Assembly: GCA_028689175.1 (NCBI GenBank)
Contig: JAQTWS010000042.1
Span: 1 to 5,192, forward strand
DNA from: Minisyncoccota bacterium
GTDB lineage: Bacteria; Patescibacteriota; Minisyncoccia; Minisyncoccales; Minisyncoccaceae
Direction: 5' to 3'
DNA length: 5,192 nt
Shown here: positions 1 to 4,435 of the stretch, in pieces
How positions within the stretch are numbered: position 1 is the stretch's first letter
Layout of the letters: every line of letters begins with the position of its first letter
Made by a program: the position numbers and the translations under genes
The notes under the pieces: model-generated
Databases searched by the model: none
The model's input: the letters and a program-made list of their open reading frames with translations, nothing else
Told to the model about the DNA's origin: nothing

Positions 1-211
1 GCGCTTCTAAATGCTCTCTGAAATTAGAAGCCAATTCAAATCCAGATATAGAAGGAAATCCTGTATAATTTTCAACATTAACAGCCTTATTAAAAAGCAT
101 GCCCCCTAAATTTTCTGAAAATAGAAGCGTATTTAAGTTATTACGGGAAGCATATATAGCAGCAGTGATTCCAGCAGGTCCTCCACCAATTATAATCAAA
201 TCAAAAATCAT
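1..211 (-). CDS. trxB: Thioredoxin reductase-like FAD-dependent oxidoreductase, N-terminal part (3' end outside window)
   Basis: This is a partial gene: only the first 70 codons lie in the window, and the rest runs past position 1. The protein begins MIFDLIIIGGGPAGITAAIY, a Rossmann-fold FAD-binding motif (GGGPAG at residues 9-14). It is followed by a GG pair near residue 36 and a VENYTGFP segment near residues 46-53, which matches the N-terminal FAD domain of bacterial thioredoxin reductases (usual form VENxPGFP). In that family the enzyme passes electrons from NADPH through FAD to thioredoxin in the cytoplasm. The redox CxxC and the NADPH domain are outside the window, so a ferredoxin/flavodoxin-NADP reductase or another low-molecular-weight flavoprotein cannot be excluded. 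The ATG (211-209) overlaps the galU stop codon in an ATGA, which fixes the start and implies translational coupling. No Shine-Dalgarno sequence is visible upstream. Confidence 0.88.
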   Translation of the reverse strand, partial: MIFDLIIIGGGPAGITAAIYASRNNLNTLLFSENLGGMLFNKAVNVENYTGFPSISGFELASNFREHLEA

Positions 212-1086
212 AATTTAAGAGTTTTTAAATATTTTTTAAAAACATCTCCACAATCAGGATCTTTTATAGCCATTTTTACAAATGACTTATACCATGAAAT
301 AATATCGCCGCATTCAAGCCAGTCCCCTTCTATTTCATATCCATAAATTGCCTTGCCAAGTTCTGCCATTTCTCCTAATGCAACTGAAATTGATCTATCT
401 TTTACCATCATATCTTTATTGTTATTCAAATATTCAAAAACATCTGGAGTTATAATCATTCTTCCCAATATAGCAAGATCAGAAGGAGCATCCTCTATTT
501 TAGGTTTTTCACTTACCCCCTTTATCTTATAAAACCTATTTGCAATTTTTTCTACTTTTACTATGCCATAATTTGGTATCCTTTCAGGAGGCATTTTTTT
601 TAATGCAAGAACAGGTCTTCCGCATGTCAAAAACATTCTTTGAAGTTGTTCTAAGCAAGGAATTTTTGAATCAACAATATCATCACAAAAAGAAATCGCG
701 CAAGGCTCCTTTGATAAAAAATCTTTTGCCTGAAAAATTGCATTAGCAACTCCTGTAGGTTTTTTTTGAATGTACGTAAAAAACTTGAGACTACCTGCAA
801 TATTATTTATTTTTTCCAAAGCCTTAAGTTCCCTTTGCTTATTATTTTCCTTTAAAATTTGCTCTAAGTTTTCGTCTTTTTTAAAATAATCAACAGCCTC
901 TTTTTGATTTTTTCTTGTAATAAAAGCTATCTCTTCTATTCCAGACAAAACAGCTTCTTCTATGTTATAATGCAAAAGAGGCTTTCCTCCGAGTGGTATT
1001 AGTTCCTTTGACACCACCTTTGATTGTGGCAAAAATCTAGTCCCAAGTCCTGCTATAGGAAAAATCGCTTTTGTTATTCTTTTCAT
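208..1086 (-). CDS. galU: UTP-glucose-1-phosphate uridylyltransferase-like nucleotidyltransferase
   Basis: A 292-residue cytoplasmic nucleotidyltransferase of the GalU family, which makes UDP-glucose from UTP and glucose-1-phosphate for envelope glycans; length is normal for the family. Visible motifs are the nucleotide-binding loop AGLGTRFLP (residues 12-20), KELIPL with Lys27 (27-32), the IEEAVLSGIEEI helix (42-53), a metal-site equivalent CDD (134-136), SEKP (192-195, usual VEKP), the well-conserved APSDLAILGRMIITPDVF (200-217), and CGD (259-261). Two family signatures are altered: the usual GLGHA is GVANA (112-116), and the usual EIQLTDA near residues 229-236 reads KDRSISVA. The fold is clear, but the exact sugar or nucleotide preference is not; a thymidylyl- or other uridylyltransferase is possible. 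It starts 1 nt after the ftsZ stop (TAATATG) and overlaps the flavoprotein gene by 4 nt, so it sits mid-operon. A purine-rich AAGAAAG upstream may act as a weak ribosome site. Confidence 0.88.
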   Translation of the reverse strand: MKRITKAIFPIAGLGTRFLPQSKVVSKELIPLGGKPLLHYNIEEAVLSGIEEIAFITRKNQKEAVDYFKKDENLEQILKENNKQRELKALEKINNIAGSLKFFTYIQKKPTGVANAIFQAKDFLSKEPCAISFCDDIVDSKIPCLEQLQRMFLTCGRPVLALKKMPPERIPNYGIVKVEKIANRFYKIKGVSEKPKIEDAPSDLAILGRMIITPDVFEYLNNNKDMMVKDRSISVALGEMAELGKAIYGYEIEGDWLECGDIISWYKSFVKMAIKDPDCGDVFKKYLKTLKL

Positions 1087-1087
1087 A

Positions 1088-2341
1088 TTATTTTTTCTTT
1101 CTTAAAAATGTAGGAATTTCAAAAATATCTTCTTCCTCATTTTCTTTTTTTATCGCGTCTTCTTCGGCTTTTTTAATTTCAATTGCGTTTCTTCTATTAA
1201 TTTCTACACCCAACTCTTCAAGCTCCTTAAGATCGTCCTCTATTGTTTTTATTTTCTTTTTAGAAACTTCTTTTTTTGGTTTTGATTTTGGTTTTAATTT
1301 TTGCTTTTTTTTCTCCTCTTTTTTTACCTCTCCGGTTGCAAGAACAGTAGCCCTTATTTCATTTTTTAATTTTGAATTCTGAGTTAATCCAAAAATTATT
1401 CTAGCATCTGGAGCGAGCTCATGTATTTTTTCTGAAATTAGAGCAAGCTGCTGCATTGATAAATTCTTTCCTCCTTCGATGTTAAATAAAACATTTGTTG
1501 ATTCAGAAAAATTATAGGAAATTAACTGATTATTAAGCAAATCCTTTGTAAATGCACTTAGATCATCTGTTATTTTTGCTTGCACAGTATTTAAATAAGC
1601 TCTTTGATTTACCCCCTCAATTGTTATTTTAATATCAGCCCAATCAATATTAATAAGCCCAGAAAAATAAACAGTATTTAAAAGTCCTTGAAGCGATTTT
1701 GCGAGCTGATCATTGATAACATTAAGCGCTCCATTAAATGGAATACTTTCCTCAGCAAATTTAAATATTCTCTCATTTGGCATAACTAAAACAGCGTTTA
1801 AATTAGCCTGAGCTTCCTCTATTGCCTTTTGAGAATCCCTCATCCTATCCTTTCCTTCAAAATCAAATGGAAGAGTAAAAATTCCAAGCGTAGTTAAATT
1901 TAATTCTTTTGCAATTTTAGAAAAAACAGGAATAAAGCCTGTGCCTGTTCCTCCTCCAAGCGAAGCTATCAGAATATACAAATCTTTTTGATCAGAAAAA
2001 ATGTTTTTAATTTTTTTCTCTTCTGCTTCAGCAATTTTTTTCCCTAATAAAACATCCCTTCCTGTTCCAAGACCTTTTGTTTCCCCTTCACCAAAAGAAA
2101 TCTTCTTTAAATTATCTGGTAAAACATGAAGTGCCTGAACATCTGTATTAACAACGTTAAAATCTATCTTTGTTGAAGGAAAGTCTAATTTTTTGGACAA
2201 TTCCTTAATAATATTTCCACCACCTCCACCGATACCAATAATCTTAATTTTGATTCTTTTAGTAGAATTATCTTTGAGCTTATTTACCTTTTTCTCCTCA
2301 ACCTTTTTGTTTTTAAGAATTTTTTTCTTAGGCATACGCAT
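1088..2341 (-). CDS. ftsZ: Cell division protein FtsZ (divergent)
   Basis: A 417-residue tubulin-like GTPase that polymerises into the cytokinetic Z-ring under the membrane. The order is: a Lys-rich extension (1-29); the GTPase core starting at IKIIGIGGGGGN (32-43); VNTDVQAL (64-71); KGLGTGRDVLLG (89-100); tubulin signature GGGTGTG (129-135); PFDFEGKDRM (158-167) with the Glu162/Arg166 pair; MPNERI (187-192); Asn210-Asp211 matching the nucleotide-contacting ND of E. coli FtsZ; and T7 loop NIDWAD (231-236), which supplies the catalytic Asp233/Asp236. The second domain ends RATVLATG (330-337). A Lys/Glu-rich linker (338-404) leads to DIFEIPTFLR (405-414), the C-terminal peptide that binds FtsA, SepF or similar anchors. 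Unusually, the segment after the T7 loop (243-275) lacks the family's GxGxAxG..R pattern. ATG is at 2341, sharing one base with the mscS stop (TAATG); Met3 is an alternative start. No strong Shine-Dalgarno site is visible. Confidence 0.96.
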   Translation of the reverse strand: MRMPKKKILKNKKVEEKKVNKLKDNSTKRIKIKIIGIGGGGGNIIKELSKKLDFPSTKIDFNVVNTDVQALHVLPDNLKKISFGEGETKGLGTGRDVLLGKKIAEAEEKKIKNIFSDQKDLYILIASLGGGTGTGFIPVFSKIAKELNLTTLGIFTLPFDFEGKDRMRDSQKAIEEAQANLNAVLVMPNERIFKFAEESIPFNGALNVINDQLAKSLQGLLNTVYFSGLINIDWADIKITIEGVNQRAYLNTVQAKITDDLSAFTKDLLNNQLISYNFSESTNVLFNIEGGKNLSMQQLALISEKIHELAPDARIIFGLTQNSKLKNEIRATVLATGEVKKEEKKKQKLKPKSKPKKEVSKKKIKTIEDDLKELEELGVEINRRNAIEIKKAEEDAIKKENEEEDIFEIPTFLRKKK

Positions 2342-3390
2342 TAATCATCTTTAAGAATAATTTTGTGAATATCTGTAGCAAATTTAACCTTCTTTTTGTC
2401 AAAAGCTTTTCTAATGGATAAAATAATATTTTCATGGATGATTAAGTATTTTTTATAACTTCTTAATGTTACATGATATATTATCTTATAGGTCCATGAA
2501 TTTCCATTAAAAGACGAAAGACTTACTCTGTATAATTTTGCATTCTCCTCTTTTTCAATTATATCACCTATAATCTTTTTACCTTCTTCTAATTTTTTAA
2601 CTGATGTCTTAGGGTCTACATAAATCTCAAAACTAACTCGTCTTCTTTCCATTTTTTTGTAATTATGTACATAAGATTCAGTTAATTTTCTATTTGGTAT
2701 AGCAAGTTCTTCACCTCTTAAAGTTTGAATTCTTGTTGTTCTTAGCCCTATTTTTTTTATTGTTCCCTTTCCTTTATCAAGCACAATATAGTCTCCAACC
2801 TCAAATGGCCTATCAATATATATACTAAAACATGCAAATAAATCAGCTAAAACTTCTTTTAAGGCGAAAGCTATGGCAATACCAAGTATACCTGCTCCGG
2901 CAAGAAGCGCGCCAATATCAATTCCTGAATTCTGAAGTATTAAAAGAACAGCCAAAACCCAAATTCCCCAATCAGCAATATTAGATAACACTTTTACAAC
3001 AGAAGCCTCTGTTTTTTTTCCTTCTTCTTCACGCTTAACAAATTTCTTATATGAAAAATATTTTATTAATTTTTGAGAAAACTTAGCTCCAAAAATTATG
3101 AAAGCAACTAGTGCAAGATAATTAATAAAATCATCTACGCCCTTGCCTAAATTTAAAAATTTACTAGAAACAAACAAAGCAAAGACAAGTTCTATAAACC
3201 AATTTGTCTGAGAAAGTATGGTAACTAAAAAATCATCAAAATCATTTTTTGTCAATTCTGCTATTTTTTTAAATTTATTTAAAATTAAATATTGAGATAC
3301 TTTAAAAAAAACAATTAATCCAAAAAAAGAAATTATACTTAATTTCCATTCTTCTAAAGTACCTAAACTTAATAAAAACTCTTTTATCAT
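2341..3390 (-). CDS. mscS: MscS-family small-conductance mechanosensitive ion channel
   Basis: A 349-residue inner-membrane channel of the MscS family, which opens under membrane tension and releases solutes on hypo-osmotic shock. Hydrophobic segments near residues 17-37, 60-80, 87-107 and 140-155, plus the pore helix 160-188, suggest five transmembrane helices, two more than E. coli MscS. The pore helix shows the small-residue pattern GALLAGAGILGIAIAFAL (160-177) required for tight helix packing. The cytoplasmic beta domain follows: RPFEVGDYI (194-202), GTIKKIGLRTTRI (209-221) and AIPNRKL (230-236), all hallmarks of the family. The alpha/beta vestibule domain fills about 245-345. The start overlaps the HIT stop codon in an ATGA; an AAGGA stands only 1 nt before the ATG, too close for an ordinary Shine-Dalgarno site, so coupling to HIT translation is more likely. 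Its position directly before ftsZ is unusual. Confidence 0.95.
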   Translation of the reverse strand: MIKEFLLSLGTLEEWKLSIISFFGLIVFFKVSQYLILNKFKKIAELTKNDFDDFLVTILSQTNWFIELVFALFVSSKFLNLGKGVDDFINYLALVAFIIFGAKFSQKLIKYFSYKKFVKREEEGKKTEASVVKVLSNIADWGIWVLAVLLILQNSGIDIGALLAGAGILGIAIAFALKEVLADLFACFSIYIDRPFEVGDYIVLDKGKGTIKKIGLRTTRIQTLRGEELAIPNRKLTESYVHNYKKMERRRVSFEIYVDPKTSVKKLEEGKKIIGDIIEKEENAKLYRVSLSSFNGNSWTYKIIYHVTLRSYKKYLIIHENIILSIRKAFDKKKVKFATDIHKIILKDD

Positions 3391-3803
3391 ATCCTTATTT
3401 TATCTAAAATAATTTTAAATTGATTATCTTCTAATTCTAAACTTTTTAAACAATTATTTACTCTAAAATCATCTTTTATTCTTCTTGGAATCACATGCAT
3501 ATGATAATGCATTACTACTTGTTCAGCAACTTTCCCGTTTGATTGAAAAATACTAACCCCAAGCACATCACCTAAACTCTCTCTCATTTTATTTGCAATA
3601 ATTTTAGAAACTTCAGAAATTCTTTTCAAAATCTCACTATCTATATCAAATATATTTTCATAATGTTCCTTCGGAATAATCAAAGTATGTCCCAATGCTG
3701 TAGGCTTATTATCTAAAAAGGCGAGTACAAAATCATCTTCATAAACCTTGTAACAAGGCAATTCCTTATTCACAATTTTACAAAAAACACAATCTTGTTT
3801 CAT
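3387..3803 (-). CDS. HIT-family nucleotide phosphoramidase/hydrolase (HinT-like)
   Basis: A 138-residue cytoplasmic protein of the histidine-triad superfamily; these homodimers hydrolyse AMP-linked or other nucleoside phosphoramidate and dinucleotide substrates. The N-terminal CVFC (5-8) is the usual zinc-binding pair of the HinT/Fhit-like branch. AFLDNKPTALGHTLIIPKEH (28-47) is the core strand region, SNGK (88-91) the nucleotide-contacting loop, and HYHMHVIPR (99-107) the catalytic triad, with His101 the expected nucleophile. Length is typical. The physiological substrate cannot be told from sequence. The ATG at 3803 follows a 36-nt gap from the ftsB-like gene and has no Shine-Dalgarno site; a TATGAT box about 13 nt upstream of the ATG could start a nearly leaderless transcript. 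It is the first gene of the tightly coupled HIT-mscS-ftsZ-galU-trxB run and overlaps mscS by 4 nt. Confidence 0.94.
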   Translation of the reverse strand: MKQDCVFCKIVNKELPCYKVYEDDFVLAFLDNKPTALGHTLIIPKEHYENIFDIDSEILKRISEVSKIIANKMRESLGDVLGVSIFQSNGKVAEQVVMHYHMHVIPRRIKDDFRVNNCLKSLELEDNQFKIILDKIRI

Positions 3804-3815
3804 TGTTATAAGATT

Positions 3816-3821
3816 ATCATA
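3816..3821 (-). promoter_or_regulatory. Possible -10 box for the HIT-mscS-ftsZ operon
   Basis: On the minus strand the gap between the ftsB-like gene and HIT contains TATGAT, one base from the sigma-70 -10 consensus, about 13 nt before the HIT ATG. The start of transcription would fall within a handful of bases of the ATG, giving an almost leaderless mRNA, in keeping with the missing Shine-Dalgarno sequence. No convincing -35 hexamer is seen at 16-18 nt, and chance matches are frequent in such AT-rich DNA, so this is a weak call. Confidence 0.25.
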
Positions 3822-3830
3822 TTTAAAATA

Positions 3831-3860
3831 AAAAACAAGCTATCTATTAAATAGCTTTTT
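3831..3860 (-). terminator. Hairpin over the ftsB-like stop codon, possible weak terminator/attenuator
   Basis: A perfect 7-bp inverted repeat, AAGCTAT (3837-3843) and ATAGCTT (3851-3857) with a 7-nt loop, is followed on the minus strand by GTTTTTTATTTT. The ftsB-like TAG stop (3842-3840) lies inside the downstream arm. The shape is that of an intrinsic terminator, but the stem has only two G-C pairs, so termination may be partial; a run of A before and T after the stem could extend it past one mismatch. It would separate the ftsB-like gene from the downstream operon. A chance palindrome in AT-rich DNA is the alternative. Confidence 0.45.
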
Positions 3861-4232
3861 AATCTTATCTAAAAAAGTTTCATTTATTTTAACTTCATTA
3901 TTATCTTCAGCAGTAACCTCACCTTCTTTTTTAATAACAAATACTTTTTCTCCTGGTTTCTTAAGATTCAAATCCTCTCTTGCTATTTTTTCTAAATAAG
4001 CTTCACTATATGCTTCGCCTAATCTAAATTTAAGCGACTCTCTTTGCTTTAAAAGTTCTTCCTGTTCAGATTCTAAAGCATTTAATTCTTTTTGCAATTC
4101 CATTCTTTTAATAAGCATATTAATAGAAGAATATAATAGAAAAGCAAAAAGACAAACAAAAATCAAAATACCAAAAAACTTTTTAAAATTAAAGCCTCTT
4201 CTCTTTCTTTTTTTTCTTTTTTTTGCTAACAT
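3840..4232 (-). CDS. Septum formation initiator, FtsB/DivIC-type bitopic division protein
   Basis: A 130-residue single-pass membrane protein of the septum formation initiator family (FtsB/DivIC), which in other bacteria joins FtsL and FtsQ/DivIB to activate septal wall synthesis. A very basic N-terminus (residues 4-18, mostly Lys/Arg) should remain cytoplasmic; one transmembrane helix covers about 19-41. A coiled coil follows at about 42-71 (ELQKELNALESEQEELLKQ region). Then comes the family motif YLEKIARE (79-86) and KKPGEKVFVI (91-100). The last 30 residues are an acidic then basic extension ending in a short amphipathic stretch (FLDKIKKLF). FtsL proteins share the topology, but the IARE...PGE motif favours FtsB/DivIC. 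The gene starts 30 bp from the divergent microprotein gene, with no visible Shine-Dalgarno site, and ends at TAG 36 nt before HIT. It is not beside ftsL, ftsI or ftsQ as in a classical dcw cluster. Confidence 0.88.
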   Translation of the reverse strand: MLAKKRKKRKRRGFNFKKFFGILIFVCLFAFLLYSSINMLIKRMELQKELNALESEQEELLKQRESLKFRLGEAYSEAYLEKIAREDLNLKKPGEKVFVIKKEGEVTAEDNNEVKINETFLDKIKKLFNR

Positions 4233-4254
4233 TTAAATATTAATAAAGTAAGAC

Positions 4255-4282
4255 TAAATAATATGAATAAGAAATTTGTTAA
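4255..4282 (-). promoter_or_regulatory. Candidate promoter for the ftsB-like gene, inside the divergent microprotein gene
   Basis: Reading the minus strand, TTAACA (4282-4277) and TATTTA (4260-4255) resemble -35 and -10 hexamers with a 16-nt spacer, which would place the transcription start near 4247 with a leader of about 15 nt before the ATG at 4232. The -35 part lies within the first codons of the divergent small gene. Each hexamer departs from consensus and the DNA is very AT-rich, so the assignment is tentative; the geometry itself (30 bp between starts) does force at least one promoter to overlap coding sequence. Confidence 0.25.
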
Positions 4283-4355
4283 AATATTCTGGATTATTAT
4301 AGTAATCCTGCTCATTATATCACTAACAGGATCAATGTTTATCGGCATCTTTTAA
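4263..4355 (+). CDS. Single-helix membrane microprotein, 30 residues, function unknown
   Basis: A short gene read on the plus strand from ATG at 4263 to TAA at 4353-4355. The product starts MNKKFVKIFWIIIVILLIIS and ends in a Gly/Ser/Met-containing stretch (LTGSMFIGIF). A basic head (Lys3, Lys4, Lys7) followed by some 20 hydrophobic residues predicts one transmembrane helix with the N-terminus inside. The pattern resembles other bacterial single-helix microproteins of about 30 residues, such as Prli42-like or DUF4044-like proteins, but this is only a likeness of layout and I cannot claim homology. Support comes from position: it fills an otherwise empty gap, is divergent from the ftsB-like gene with 30 bp between, and is followed about 40 nt later by a good terminator. 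Against it, no Shine-Dalgarno site is visible and AT-rich DNA easily yields hydrophobic short ORFs. Confidence 0.55.
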   Translation: MNKKFVKIFWIIIVILLIISLTGSMFIGIF

Positions 4356-4393
4356 TTTATTTTAACTTAATTAATTAATACTTTCAAGTAATT

Positions 4394-4435
4394 AAAAACT
4401 GGAATAATTCTCCAGTCTTTTATTATTATTTTTGT
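4394..4435. terminator. Bidirectional intrinsic terminator between convergent genes
   Basis: ACTGGA (4398-4403) and TCCAGT (4411-4416) form a 6-bp stem with a 7-nt loop. On the plus strand it is followed by CTTTTATTATTATTTTT, ending the microprotein transcript; on the minus strand it is followed by TTTTAATTACTT, about 10 nt after the TAA stop (4428-4426) of the LamG gene. The A-run and T-run on each side can lengthen the stem past a single mismatch. Position between two convergent 3' ends and the U-tract on both sides make this a good call. Confidence 0.75.

Noticed and set aside
208..211. TGA as a recoded glycine codon (Gracilibacteria/Absconditabacteria code)
   Set aside because: Reading through the TGA stops of galU and HIT would fuse or shift genes that end at normal family length, and the overlaps ATGA are ordinary coupling; TGG serves tryptophan normally.
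540..746. Plus-strand ORF of 68 codons
   Set aside because: It lies wholly antisense within galU, has no family features, and its composition is the mirror of galU codons.
1270..1320. T-rich direct repeats (TTTTGGTTTTGATTTTGG) as a possible tandem repeat or regulatory element
   Set aside because: They encode the KPKSKPKK low-complexity linker of FtsZ and are explained by codon use.
1071..1382. Plus-strand ORF of 103 codons rich in Phe and Ser
   Set aside because: It is the antisense image of the Lys/Glu-rich FtsZ linker; the apparent hydrophobicity comes from reverse-complemented AAA/GAA codons, not from a membrane protein.
4360..4397. AT-only palindromes (TTAATTAATTAA and an ACTT/AAGT hairpin) upstream of the bidirectional terminator
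   Set aside because: They are of the kind expected by chance in DNA this AT-rich, with no GC in the stem beyond one or two pairs and no matching second copy.
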